A DNA stretch of 64,000 bases. It comes from Solirubrobacter phytolaccae (GTDB lineage: Bacteria > Actinomycetota > Thermoleophilia > Solirubrobacterales > Solirubrobacteraceae). A program made the translations under genes and the position numbers. Positions 33,401 through 41,330 of this stretch are shown here, in pieces. Under the pieces are notes generated by a model that was not told the origin of the DNA, did not search any database, and was given only the letters and a program-made list of their open reading frames with translations. The stretch's first letter is position 1; every line of letters starts with the position of its first letter. Location of the stretch: contig NZ_JAPDDP010000013.1 of assembly GCF_027587195.1 (NCBI RefSeq), positions 1 to 64,000 of the forward strand. The letters run 5' to 3'.

Positions 33401-33883
33401 CCGGAGGACAGCTACTACGACATCGACTGCCTGAGCGCCTCGTTCTGCACCGCGGTGCAGGCGTTCGACGGCCTGTCGGTGTTCAACGGCTCCACCTGGT
33501 CGGCGCTGCAGAACACGGGCCTCTACAACACCCGCGTCAGCTGCAACTCGACCACGTCCTGCCTGATCGTCGGCGGCCAGAACGACAGCACGGTCAAGTG
33601 GACGGGCTCGCTCGCCGCGCCGGTCAGCTCCGGCGCCGGCAGCGTGAGCTACGCGGCCGACTGCGTCGTCGGCGGCACGACCTGCGCCGCGGCCTGGCGC
33701 AGCGGTGTCATCGGCGCCTGGAACGGCACCAGCTGGGTCAAGTCCGCGCCGGTGTCCGGCCTGGTCATCAACGACATCGCCTGCCCGGCGAACAACCAGT
33801 GCATCGCGGTCGGCAACAGCGCCCGCTACTACGTCTGGGACGGCACGTCCTGGGCGCGCAAGGTGGGCTTCGCCTACAACTGA
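30437..33883 (+). CDS. large secreted protein with four putative Ig (He_PIG) domains and seven Cys-pair propeller-like repeats
   Basis: A 1148-residue exported protein. TTG 30437 has GGAG 7 nt upstream, and the signal peptide ends near AAAKAAA. Residues about 30-130 are basic and beta-rich, and 150-500 are beta-rich without a recognised domain. About 510-860 hold four repeats of the putative-Ig pattern (GALPAGLVLNRTTGAITGTPT; GALPEGLTFDAGQLLGTPT; GTLPVGVTLDAATGKLTGRPT; GALPTGLTLDPATGAITGN). About 870-1148 contain seven repeats with a C-x5-C (one C-x6-C) pair and a WNGTxW-like strand (CWSTTGC, CFSATRC, CYSATVC, CLSASFC, CNSTTSC, CVVGGTTC, CPANNQC), suggesting a seven-bladed propeller. Function is unknown, presumably adhesion or carbohydrate binding at the surface. 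Confidence 0.85.
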   Translation: MRPTRLVLAASTLLAFALPAAAAKAAAPLCSPVNCATATDSSRTVVLKPKTKAKKTTSLRVSVKFAPKGSKPKVTVTGPGGFKRKLSATKTYRNVKPGRYVITAEPIKGADLTTFATYRKTVAKVRKHAVAWVGVRYRQQVDSGTLVAQPSAVTAVSGDPNGTRTVTVRDPQGLIKVGSVLTAGVGPQTPGGMLVEVKSVTRQGDLAITQADPAPLTAIGPQAEIISQPQLKMTAEDFSRVANADPSNDPGAFKQGSALKKLPDGLRSFNAKKEGADKPFKCSSKAGAKLTGDVSFDAGTSVGVAWGGWLHPGTITAHVGVKLNQAASLKVEVYGEAKCELELELLPEDYRFTPWSFTVGPVPVVIVPKLNFLVNGEASIAASTSIEVDQSLSTSFGLAYDGDNFGPYGEAKAEFKTKYYEPAGSMNLKASVGPRLAFDFYDVAGPYLTAGIFMQLKADTDKSPWWRLSSGLQAGGGLRFKVWKFGFDYNKPDIWSKDWTVAQSKTQAPIALDGAAFPAGDNGTAYKAQVKLTRGKGTGYYVTDGALPAGLVLNRTTGAITGTPTAYGTDKFQISVVDGEGKVARKDYAITIRTPAIALTTTALENAQSGSTYRVAFAATGSIAPYTWKLTGALPEGLTFDAGQLLGTPTKTGAFPITVSVTGADGKVARRDFKLTVLAPPLVIDTAATLTDGMEGVLYDQTLAATGGEGTYTWSVATGTLPVGVTLDAATGKLTGRPTAQGDAAFTVKVADTTGHSATKAVTLKVHPPGMVVSTPTFPTVLQGDPFSSTLNVIGGAGPYAWAVTTGALPTGLTLDPATGAITGNANAGGDTTFTVTVTDSTNAQTTKELTITVTPEPSGTPVNLQAIDCWSTTGCMAVGFQNTWLYNGTTWTKSADVQFYNPTSLSCFSATRCVMTTGGDAFTWNGTAWTDVDRPAVSHGGTRTAVQGSSCYSATVCEVYGDEEIGGDDTGYSWQLTNGSWGRSIRMPEDSYYDIDCLSASFCTAVQAFDGLSVFNGSTWSALQNTGLYNTRVSCNSTTSCLIVGGQNDSTVKWTGSLAAPVSSGAGSVSYAADCVVGGTTCAAAWRSGVIGAWNGTSWVKSAPVSGLVINDIACPANNQCIAVGNSARYYVWDGTSWARKVGFAYN

Positions 33884-33886
33884 CCC

Positions 33887-36298
33887 TCACCGACGGGGCG
33901 GGTTCGCGCGGATCACCGGCGCGAACCCGCCCTGCTCGGCGTCGTGCAGCTGAGCGACGCGGGCAGCGGCGCGCCGGGCGTCGTCCTCCCGGCCCGTCGC
34001 CGTGAAGGCCTCGGCCGCGCGCGCGGCGCACTCGGCGGCGTAGCGGGCCGCGCCGATCGCGACCAGCTCGTCGGCGCAGGCGGACAACGCGGGGCCGTCG
34101 GCGGCCTCGGCGTGGGCGAGATAGGCGGCGGCGAAGCGGCCGTCGCACTCGGCGCACACCGCTCGCAACGGCTCGACGACCCGCGCGGCGGGCGCACCGG
34201 CGCGCAGCGCCTCGTAGTACAGCTGCGCGGCGTACACGGGCAGCGAGGTGCGCTCGGCCTCGGCCAGCAGCCGCGCCTGGGCTGCCGCCGCGTCACCGGC
34301 GGCCAGCTCGGCCCACGCCTCGCCGCGCACGGTGTACACGAGGTCGGTGTCCAGCGGCTCGAGCTTCATCGTCGCCCGGCAGGCGCTCAGCGACGACTCC
34401 ACCCGCTCATCGTCGCCGGTGAAGAAGCCGACGCCGACGCGCAGCGCGTGCGCGGAGGCCAGCGAGCCGAACGGGTCCTGGCGCTCGAGGTGCACGACCG
34501 CCTCGGCCAGCCAGCGGTCGGCTTCGTGGTAGCGGCCGGCGAGCAGCGCGATCGCGCCGAGCGCGACCGCGGCGATCCCCGCGCCGGCGTGCTCGTCCGC
34601 CCGGATGCTCGCGGCGAGCGCCTGCGCCATGAAGTTGGCGGTCGTGTCCAGGCCCCAGCCGGACTCGAGCCCGATCACGCAGGACATGATCATCGCCGCC
34701 TCGTCGATCTCGTCGCGCAGCGGGAGCGCCGGTCGCAGCGCGCCGATCCGCTCGTGCGCCTCCTGCACGCGACCGCCGTAGAAGCAGTTGGTCGCGTGCA
34801 CCAGCTCCATCCGGCGGCGCGCCGCACCCTCCAGGCTCGGGTCCGCGAGCGCCTGTGACGAGGACTCGATCGCGGCGCGGTAACCGGTCGTCGCCGCCAC
34901 CAGCCGGACGCGCAGCGGGGCGATCTGGCTGCGCCAGGCCGGGTCGTCGGGCCACCACTCGCGGGCGCGCAGGAGCAGCTCGGCCCCGGCTTCGGCCTGG
35001 CGCAGGCCCCACAGCAGCCCGACCGCGCGCTGCTGGAGGTAACGGAGGGCCAGCAGCTGCGAGGTGATCGTCCCCTCGAGCGCGGCGAGCACCACCTCGG
35101 CCTCCTCGTGGCGCTGACGGACCGAGTGGGCGCGCGCGAGCAGCAGCGTGGCCTCGACGCCGTCGACGTCCTGCACCAGCCGGGCACAGAGGTCGGGGTC
35201 GCCGGCCTCGAGCGCGGCCTGCGCGGCCTCGAGCGCCAGCGCCGGGGCGACCGGCTGGTCGGCGTCGAGCAGCCAGCGCGCGACGAGCAGGGCGTCGGCG
35301 GACGATCGGTCGGGCCGGGCGCGGACGGTGGCGGCGAGCCGCACGCGGGCGTCCATCGCGCGCACGCTGGAGAGCGACGCGCGCACGACGTCGCCGTACA
35401 GCGGGTGCTCGAGGCGCACGTCGGCGTCGGCGATCCGGACGAACCCGCGCGCGGCCACGCGGTCGGCCGCGGAGGCGCCCGCGAGCGTGACGATCTCGGT
35501 CCGCCGCAGCGGCTCGCCGAGCGCCAGCAGCTCGATCACGTGCCGCTCGGCGGGCTCGAGCTCGGCGAGGCGGTCACCGATCAGGTCCGACAGCGAGGCG
35601 CTCGGCGGCGGTTGGCGCGTGAGCCGCCAGAGGCCGCCGGCGTCCTCGAACGCGCCGCCGGCGATCGCGCCGGTGACGAGCTCGCGGAGATAGAGCACGT
35701 TCCCGCGCGTGCGCTCGTACGCCCACCGCTGCACGCGCTGCTCGACCGGACCGTCCAGGAGCGCCTCGACCAGCGCGGCGGCGTCGCGCTCGCTCAGCTC
35801 ACGCAGCTCCAGCGGCTCGGCGCCCGCGTCGTCCATCAGGGCGCGCACGGCGTCCGGGCACGGCTCCCCGACGCGCACGGTGGCGACCAGGAAGACGAGC
35901 CCGCTCGAGACGAGATGCAGGACGAGCGTGGCCGAGGTGGGGTCGAGCCGCTGCGCGTCGTCGACGCCGAGCACGATCGGCCGTCCGTCGGCGCGCTCGC
36001 GCAGCGCCTCGGCGCAGAGGCGCATCAGCTCGACCGGGTCCTCGGACCTGGCGTCCGCCGGCAGCAGGCCGGCGCAGGCGGCGAGCGGGACCGTGGCGGC
36101 ACTGCGCGTGGCCTGGACCCACGGCGCCAGCGCGCCCGTGTCCGCGGCGGCGGCGACGGCCTCGCGCGCGAGCCGCGACTTGCCGACCCCGGCCGGGCCG
36201 ACGATGACCACGCCGGGTGCGCGGCGTGCATGCAGCGCGGCGATCCGCTCGAGCTCGGCGTCACGGCCGACGAGCGGCCGGTTGACGTCGTTGGCCAC
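33887..36298 (-). CDS. LuxR/LAL-type STAND ATPase lacking the C-terminal HTH
   Basis: An 803-residue protein with an AAA/NB-ARC-like module: PLVGRDAELERI, Walker A IVGPAGVGKSRLA (about 34-42), Walker B PIVLGVDDAQRLDP, LVATVR sensor, then YERTRGNVLYLRELV and the winged-helix region. A long helical TPR-like tail follows (about 330-790). In LAL regulators the tail is followed by a LuxR HTH of about 65 residues. Here the protein stops at QLHDAEQGGFAPVIRANPPRR, exactly where that domain would begin, and the hairpin terminator lies in its last codons. GTG 36298 starts it, 25 bp after the DyP gene, probably the same operon. It may signal through protein contacts or a missing partner. Confidence 0.85.
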   Translation of the reverse strand: MANDVNRPLVGRDAELERIAALHARRAPGVVIVGPAGVGKSRLAREAVAAAADTGALAPWVQATRSAATVPLAACAGLLPADARSEDPVELMRLCAEALRERADGRPIVLGVDDAQRLDPTSATLVLHLVSSGLVFLVATVRVGEPCPDAVRALMDDAGAEPLELRELSERDAAALVEALLDGPVEQRVQRWAYERTRGNVLYLRELVTGAIAGGAFEDAGGLWRLTRQPPPSASLSDLIGDRLAELEPAERHVIELLALGEPLRRTEIVTLAGASAADRVAARGFVRIADADVRLEHPLYGDVVRASLSSVRAMDARVRLAATVRARPDRSSADALLVARWLLDADQPVAPALALEAAQAALEAGDPDLCARLVQDVDGVEATLLLARAHSVRQRHEEAEVVLAALEGTITSQLLALRYLQQRAVGLLWGLRQAEAGAELLLRAREWWPDDPAWRSQIAPLRVRLVAATTGYRAAIESSSQALADPSLEGAARRRMELVHATNCFYGGRVQEAHERIGALRPALPLRDEIDEAAMIMSCVIGLESGWGLDTTANFMAQALAASIRADEHAGAGIAAVALGAIALLAGRYHEADRWLAEAVVHLERQDPFGSLASAHALRVGVGFFTGDDERVESSLSACRATMKLEPLDTDLVYTVRGEAWAELAAGDAAAAQARLLAEAERTSLPVYAAQLYYEALRAGAPAARVVEPLRAVCAECDGRFAAAYLAHAEAADGPALSACADELVAIGAARYAAECAARAAEAFTATGREDDARRAAARVAQLHDAEQGGFAPVIRANPPRR
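33896..33932. terminator. perfect 14-bp hairpin between convergent genes
   Basis: GGGCGGGTTCGCGC (33896-33909), 9-nt loop, GCGCGAACCCGCCC (33919-33932). It begins 13 bp after the secreted-protein stop and lies inside the last codons of the convergent LAL-type gene. It probably acts as a bidirectional terminator, though no T tract follows. Confidence 0.75.
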
Positions 36299-36323
36299 GG
36301 CGGCGCAGCCTATCCGTGCCGCG

Positions 36324-37715
36324 TCAGGCGGGGCGCTCGGCCAGCGTGCGCAGGGCCGTCATCGACGGCTGGAACAGGTACTCGCCGCCGCGCAGGGTGA
36401 CGAAGCGCGGCTGCGGCTTGAGGAAGTGGGGCGGGTGGCCCTGGATGGTCATCTTGCCCTCGGTGCCGTGGGGCTCGCCGACCAGGAAGTCCTTGTCGCG
36501 GCCGAGCCCGAACGGGTCGCCGTCGTCGATCCAGAGCGCCTGGATCGTCTCGAACTGGCGCCAGATGTCGGCCTGGAAGCAGACGAAGACGAGGCCGCGG
36601 TCCACGCCGTCGTCCTCGGTGGCGCCCGGCGCCAGCGGCTTGCCGTAGGCGCGGCCGCGGCGGACGATCCGGTGGCGGTTCGTGAGCCGGCCGTCGAAGA
36701 AGCCGGGCGCCTCGCGCGGGTTCGCGCGGCGCACGTGGGCGCCGAGCGGGCACTTCAGGCCGTCGGGGTCGTCGGCGTAGCCGAAGTCGTTGATCCGGTG
36801 TTGGTCGGAGGAGACCGAGGCGTCGGGGGAGTCGGGGGAGAGCGCGAGCGGCGTGCCGTCGGGCCAGCGGCCGACGATCTTGGCCGCGAGCTTGCGGGCA
36901 CCGCCCGGGTAGCGTTCCCCCTCGGCGGCGGTGTAGCGGCGGAACGCGGCGGCGTCCATCGCGAGCTTGCGGTAGACGACGAACGTGCCGTTGCGGTCGA
37001 ACGGGGCGACCGGCGCTCTCGGCAGCGTGCCGTCCTCGTCCTCGTAGCCGAGCAGGACCTCGCCCGTGGCGAGCTCACGCCAGCCCCCGGCGCCGTCGGG
37101 CTGGCCGTCGCCGGGGCGGGGCTCGACGCCGGCGCCGCGCACCGCGGGCTGGGCGATGCCATCGAAGAAGCCGAAGTGGTCGCGGCCGCCGGGCAGCGCC
37201 TCGGCCCGCTGGAGGTGCGCGAGCGTGACCGCGTTCTGGTCTGAGTCCTCGCCGATGATCTTCGCCAGCGCCGCGGTCAGGTGCTCCCAGTCGATCGCGT
37301 AGACGGTCACCAGGACGTGCGCGGCATCGCTGCCGAGGCCGTCCTCCCACGCGTCCGGCGCGCTCGGGCCGCGGTCGCCGAGATGGTCGGCGCGGGCGGC
37401 CATGCCGTCGCGGAACGCGTCCGGGAACGAGGCGAGCACGGCTTCGCTCAGCCCGAGCACCCGCAGGCCCGCGAACGTGAAGGCGACGTTCATCACCGTG
37501 GCCGGCGTGCCGCTGCGCCACGGCTCCGCGGTCGCGACCTGCGGCAGCATCCGGCGCATCAGCGCGCGGGCCGCGTCGACATCGACGATCCGCAGGAACA
37601 GGTACGCGGCGGCAGGATGCGTGTAGCCGCGCAGGACATTGCCCTGGATGTCGCTGAGGTCGATCTGCGAGGCGCGCGGCTCACGCCGGGGCACGTTGGG
37701 CGGGCGGCCGAGCAT
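36324..37715 (-). CDS. DyP-type heme peroxidase
   Basis: A 463-residue dye-decolorizing peroxidase. The catalytic GxxDG motif is GFFDG at about 182-186 (Asp185), the proximal heme His is in CPLGAHVRRANPR (~327), and the distal Arg is in NRHRIVRRG (~349-352). The terminal region FKPQPRFVTLRGGEYLFQPS fits the family (seen as FLKPQPRFVTL). There is no Tat or Sec signal, so it is cytoplasmic or encapsulated; no encapsulin gene or encapsulin-targeting tail is evident. It is similar to the longer DyP subgroup (about 450 residues). It belongs to a tightly spaced minus-strand operon with two homologous small proteins, a nitroreductase-like protein and a hydrolase. The substrate is unknown. Confidence 0.92.
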   Translation of the reverse strand: MLGRPPNVPRREPRASQIDLSDIQGNVLRGYTHPAAAYLFLRIVDVDAARALMRRMLPQVATAEPWRSGTPATVMNVAFTFAGLRVLGLSEAVLASFPDAFRDGMAARADHLGDRGPSAPDAWEDGLGSDAAHVLVTVYAIDWEHLTAALAKIIGEDSDQNAVTLAHLQRAEALPGGRDHFGFFDGIAQPAVRGAGVEPRPGDGQPDGAGGWRELATGEVLLGYEDEDGTLPRAPVAPFDRNGTFVVYRKLAMDAAAFRRYTAAEGERYPGGARKLAAKIVGRWPDGTPLALSPDSPDASVSSDQHRINDFGYADDPDGLKCPLGAHVRRANPREAPGFFDGRLTNRHRIVRRGRAYGKPLAPGATEDDGVDRGLVFVCFQADIWRQFETIQALWIDDGDPFGLGRDKDFLVGEPHGTEGKMTIQGHPPHFLKPQPRFVTLRGGEYLFQPSMTALRTLAERPA

Positions 37716-37717
37716 GC

Positions 37718-38272
37718 TCAGAACCGCTCCTTGAACCGCGCCTGCAGCTCCGCCGCGGACAGCCCCTGCGCCTCGACCGCGAAGTCGATCACACGCTCGC
37801 GCACCGCCAGCGCCTCACGCACCTCGACCACGCTCGCGTCCGGCATCGCCGACCGGAACAGCCCGGCCGGAGCCTGGATCGAGCGCACGAACGCGCGGAA
37901 CGCGCGCCGGTCCACGCGCCCCGGATAGCCCGCGCAGAGGCCCCACCACTCGTCGCACTCGGGCACCTCGGCGCACAGCCGGTCCAGGTACGGCTCCAGG
38001 TCGCCGTCAATCGTGCTCGTGAACACCAGGTGCGTGTGCCGGAGCGTGTCCGTCTTGCGCTGCTTCGGGCCCTGGTGCACGAGCGCGCGGAACAGCTGCA
38101 CGCGCGCGATGTGCAGCGTGTCGATGCGCGCGAACGGGCTGTCCGCGCCGATCGGCAGCGCCTCCAGGTAGGCCTCGAGCTCGTCCTCGCGGCCGTCCAG
38201 CACACGCGCGAACGTGGTCAGCGCGTAGGCGCTGCCGACCCGGTGGCCGCGATCAGAGATGCGCCTGCGCAT
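37718..38272 (-). CDS. small protein upstream of DyP, homologous to its neighbour; function unknown
   Basis: A 184-residue protein. Core segments are ALTTFARVLDGREDELEAYLEALP, SPFARIDTLHIARVQLF, THLVFTSTIDGDLEPYLDRLCAEVP, CDEWWGLCAGYPG and ALAVRERVIDFAV. The pattern suggests a ferredoxin-like (dimeric alpha-beta barrel) fold. The segments FTSTIDGDLEPYLD and ALAVRERV align with FESNFDGPWQHYID and ALAVKERF of the adjacent 38253-38783 protein, so the two are paralogs. The start at 38272 overlaps that gene by 20 bp, and the DyP gene starts 2 bp after its stop. It may be a heme- or substrate-binding partner of the peroxidase (inference). Confidence 0.72.
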   Translation of the reverse strand: MRRRISDRGHRVGSAYALTTFARVLDGREDELEAYLEALPIGADSPFARIDTLHIARVQLFRALVHQGPKQRKTDTLRHTHLVFTSTIDGDLEPYLDRLCAEVPECDEWWGLCAGYPGRVDRRAFRAFVRSIQAPAGLFRSAMPDASVVEVREALAVRERVIDFAVEAQGLSAAELQARFKERF

Positions 38273-38783
38273 CCGTCAGGAACCGCTCCCATGCGGCCTT
38301 GAACTCGTCCGGCGGCAGGGATGGGTCCAGCGCGTCGAAGCGCTCCTTGACGGCCAGCGCGTTGTTGACCATCCGCGTCGACTCGTCCGCGTGCGCGCAG
38401 TAGTAGGTGCCGCCGTCCATCGAGTTCATCGCGATCCACGCCTTCAGCGGCTCCGCGGGCGGCGGCGCCGGGAAACCGGGGCCGCGTCCCCAGGTGACGC
38501 GGATGTCCAGCGGGATCACGTACGCGAACGCGTCGATGTAGTGCTGCCAGGGCCCGTCGAAGTTGCTCTCGAAGTACAGGTACTCGTAGTTGAGCTGCTC
38601 GTCGTCGAGCCCCGGCACGATCGTCCAGCGGACGAACTTGATGAAGTTGAACTGCAGGATGTGGCGCGCCATGAACGGCAGATGCCGGGTGAGTGGCAGG
38701 CCGATGCGCAGGAACCACACCCACTGCGGCCGGATGGGCGTGAAGAGCGTCAGGCCGGTCATCCGGCCGTGGACGTTGCCCAT
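38253..38783 (-). CDS. small protein with FESNFDG motif, paralog of the next gene; function unknown
   Basis: A 176-residue protein. After a hydrophobic, Trp-rich N terminus (FTPIRPQWVWFLRIGLPLTRHLPFMARHILQF) comes LNYEYLYFESNFDGPWQHYIDAFAYVIPLDIRVTWGRGPGFP. It ends with YYCAHADESTRMVNNALAVKERFDAL. The FESNFDG...YID and ALAVKER segments are shared with the downstream neighbour. It starts 3 bp after the nitroreductase-like gene's stop. No catalytic motif is recognised; conserved His and Trp residues could contact heme or lipid. Operon context ties it to DyP and the lipid-type hydrolase. Confidence 0.72.
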   Translation of the reverse strand: MGNVHGRMTGLTLFTPIRPQWVWFLRIGLPLTRHLPFMARHILQFNFIKFVRWTIVPGLDDEQLNYEYLYFESNFDGPWQHYIDAFAYVIPLDIRVTWGRGPGFPAPPPAEPLKAWIAMNSMDGGTYYCAHADESTRMVNNALAVKERFDALDPSLPPDEFKAAWERFLTDAQAHL

Positions 38784-38786
38784 CGC

Positions 38787-40238
38787 CTACCGGTTCCAGA
38801 TCTCCTTGCCCTCGGCCTGCCGCTTGACGTGCCGGGGGTTCGCGTACTGCTCGTAGTACTCGATCTCCAGGTGCGAGCACTGGAGCCAGATGCCGGGCAG
38901 GTGGAACGGGTCCGTGTGCGCGGGGAACCGGCCGTAGGTCTCCACCAGGTAGCGGCAGATCTCCTTCGTGTACTCGATCGCCTCCGCCGGCGGGTGGCCC
39001 GCCGCCTTCATGTAGGTCTCGGCGGTCGCCTTGTCCTTGTAGGACTGGGCGAACACGTCGGCGTTCGTGTACGTGCCCTCGGCGCCGAACTTCTCCTCGA
39101 GCACCTGGTCCACGGCCGCGTCCATGTCGCGGACGTAGGGCGGGCACAGGCCTTCGAGCACGCCGTCGATGCCGACGTACGCGGGCTGGGACGCGGGCAC
39201 CGGCGGCCAGCGCTTGAAGCGGCTGTCGAACGTCTTGCCGGCGTGCTCGCGGAAGCCGAGGCCGAGGATGCCCTTGGCGGGGTCGCGCTGCCAGACGTGC
39301 GGGATCATCGGCGCGCCGTGCACCCACGCGCCCAGGCGCAGCGCCTCGGCCGTGAGCATCAGGTTCTGGAACAGGAAGTGCGCCTCGTAGTCGGTGCGCA
39401 CGGTCGTGATCGAACCCAGCGGCGCGGGCACGTCGACCGACGAGTAACCGCCACGGGCCTGCTTGAGGCCGCCGATCGGCTGGTACGGGATCGGGTCCAC
39501 GAGGCCGAGCTTGGCCGCGGCCCAGCCCGCCCACTCCATGACGTTCTTCGGGCGGAACGGCTGCCAGTCGTCGATGAACAGCGGCGCCTTGCCCTTGGGC
39601 TCGCTCAGGAGGATCAGCAGCACGTTGATGTACTGGCGCGTGTTGTCGACCACCGGCAGGAACTGCGTCGTGCCGGGCGCGTTGGTCATCTGGCCGTTCC
39701 AGCCCAGGAAGTACGGCCACTGCTTGTCCGGCATCGAGAAGCGCCCGTCGTAGACCTTGCGCTTGACGGCGGCCGCGAACGAGAGCCAGTCGTCCTCCGT
39801 GCGGTCCTCCCAGCGCGGCGGGATCTCCTTGAAGAGGTCCAGCGCCTTCTGGCCGCGGGGGCGCTCGATCAGGAACACGCCCTCGTCGTTGGTCATGAAG
39901 AACGACGTGGCCTGCGCGTTGTCGGCGCTCGACGCCGCGCGGCCGGCGACCTCGAGGAACATCGTCCCGAGCTCGGGCGAGCCGTCCGTCTTCTTGGTCG
40001 GCCCGTCGTGCATCACCGCCCCGGTGACGCTCGTGGAGGCGATCAGGATCGCTTCCTCCAGCGGCCTCAGCGCCGACGGCGCGTTGGCGCTCGTGTACGG
40101 CTGCGCGCCGTGCTCGAGCGACGTGCCCTGCGCGACGCGGCGCGTGCGCCGGTCCTGGATCGCCTGCGCGAACGGGTAGGAGAAGAAGTCGTCGAGACCG
40201 GCGTGGCCGGTCTTCGGCTGGTCCTCGGTGGCGCTCAT
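38787..40238 (-). CDS. nitroreductase-like protein of unknown function
   Basis: A 483-residue protein without a signal peptide. RRTRRVAQGTSL, LRPLEEAILIASTSVTG near the start and HFLFQNLMLTAEALRLGAWVHG in the middle resemble the FMN-contact and dimer helices of nitroreductases (R-S-R / L..iL.aA ... qNl.LaAealGLG). The protein is twice the usual nitroreductase length. The remainder (GTMFLEVAGRAASS, NDEGVFLIERPRG, LCPPYVRDMDAAVDQVLEEKFGAEG, HTDPFHLPGIWLQCSHLEIEYYEQY) matches nothing I know. It is sandwiched without gaps between a hydrolase gene and the FESNFDG gene. An FMN- or other redox-enzyme role is a weak inference. Confidence 0.6.
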   Translation of the reverse strand: MSATEDQPKTGHAGLDDFFSYPFAQAIQDRRTRRVAQGTSLEHGAQPYTSANAPSALRPLEEAILIASTSVTGAVMHDGPTKKTDGSPELGTMFLEVAGRAASSADNAQATSFFMTNDEGVFLIERPRGQKALDLFKEIPPRWEDRTEDDWLSFAAAVKRKVYDGRFSMPDKQWPYFLGWNGQMTNAPGTTQFLPVVDNTRQYINVLLILLSEPKGKAPLFIDDWQPFRPKNVMEWAGWAAAKLGLVDPIPYQPIGGLKQARGGYSSVDVPAPLGSITTVRTDYEAHFLFQNLMLTAEALRLGAWVHGAPMIPHVWQRDPAKGILGLGFREHAGKTFDSRFKRWPPVPASQPAYVGIDGVLEGLCPPYVRDMDAAVDQVLEEKFGAEGTYTNADVFAQSYKDKATAETYMKAAGHPPAEAIEYTKEICRYLVETYGRFPAHTDPFHLPGIWLQCSHLEIEYYEQYANPRHVKRQAEGKEIWNR

Positions 40239-41243
40239 CTAGTTGTGCTTCTCCAGCTCGGCAAGGGCGGTCGGCCACACGTCGCGCTCGGCGTTCGAGC
40301 CCAGCCACAGATCCAGGTGCGCGTAGTCCTTGATCACGTCGTGGGAGTAGAGGCTGTTGCCGTGGGCCTTGCGAAGCGTGTCATACGAGCGCTCCAAGCC
40401 CTTCGGGACGAACATCTTGTTGTGCTCGCCGGTGATGAAGTTGATCGGGACCTTGAAGTTCTCGAGGTTCGCCCAGTAGGCGTCCTTGCCGCCCGCGTCG
40501 CGCGCCTCTGAGGCGCGGATCATCAGCGAGATGTGCTCGAAGAACGTCAGGTTGCCGCCGCCGAAGAAGCCCGGCACGGCCGTCTCCATCGTCGGGCGGT
40601 TGATGTTCTCGTAGTCGTAGACGTCGCCGTAGATGAAGTAGATCCGGCGCGCGATCGGCGTGTTGTAGATGTGCTTGAACGGCACGACCCGCATCAGGGC
40701 CTCGATCGCCTTGCCGTCCCAGCGCTTCGGGTCGTACTCGACGTCGAGGAACTTGACCCCGAGCGACTTGAGCAGCGTCGCCATCCGCACCCAGGCGCGA
40801 GCCTGGTTGCCGGGCGTCGGGATCGGGTTGCCGGCGAGGCTGGAGAAGGTCGCACTGCGGACACCTTCCATCCCGGAGCCCATCGCCATGAACAGCGAGA
40901 GGCCGCCGACGCAGTGCCCGAAGACCTGCACGGTGTCCTGCCCGGTCTGCTCACGCACGGTCTGCACCGCCGCGGGCCAGTCACGCGTGGCGATGTCGTC
41001 GACGGTGAACTGCGTGCGGCTGGCCGGCAGCTCCGGGCTGGCCCGGTAGTCCAGCAGCCAGACGTCGTAGCCGTGCTCGCCCAGGTACTGGACCCAGTTC
41101 TTGGGCACGGTGTCGATGGCGAACGCGCTGGCGGCGTTGCCGTAGCCCGGCGCCATGACGATCGGGCCCTTGGTGCCGAACTGGTGGCGGGTCAGACGAA
41201 TCTCGGTGCCGTCTGAAGTGGGAACGGAATGTGTCTCGGTCAA
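40239..41243 (-). CDS. alpha/beta hydrolase with PhaC-like Cys nucleophile
   Basis: A 334-residue alpha/beta hydrolase. The elbow motif is FGHCVGG with Cys111 where most hydrolases have Ser; polyhydroxyalkanoate synthases and the hydrolase domain attached to actinobacterial cholesterol-oxidase-like GMC proteins share this Cys. Other segments are VMAPGYGNAASAFA (oxyanion region), WLLDYRASPELPAS, INFITGEHNKMFVPKG and DYAHLDLWLG (catalytic His). The start is TTG 41243. It is the first gene of the minus-strand operon and diverges from the MMPL gene. With the GMC enzyme and accessory gene at 54-56 kb it may act on an oxidised sterol or other lipid. Confidence 0.82.
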   Translation of the reverse strand: MTETHSVPTSDGTEIRLTRHQFGTKGPIVMAPGYGNAASAFAIDTVPKNWVQYLGEHGYDVWLLDYRASPELPASRTQFTVDDIATRDWPAAVQTVREQTGQDTVQVFGHCVGGLSLFMAMGSGMEGVRSATFSSLAGNPIPTPGNQARAWVRMATLLKSLGVKFLDVEYDPKRWDGKAIEALMRVVPFKHIYNTPIARRIYFIYGDVYDYENINRPTMETAVPGFFGGGNLTFFEHISLMIRASEARDAGGKDAYWANLENFKVPINFITGEHNKMFVPKGLERSYDTLRKAHGNSLYSHDVIKDYAHLDLWLGSNAERDVWPTALAELEKHN

Positions 41244-41330
41244 GTGTCTGCGTGTTCTATCCGCGCTCGGCAGCCGAATGCAAGGGCCGAACGGTCAGGG
41301 AGGTATTCACACACGGACGCTCAGACCGGT

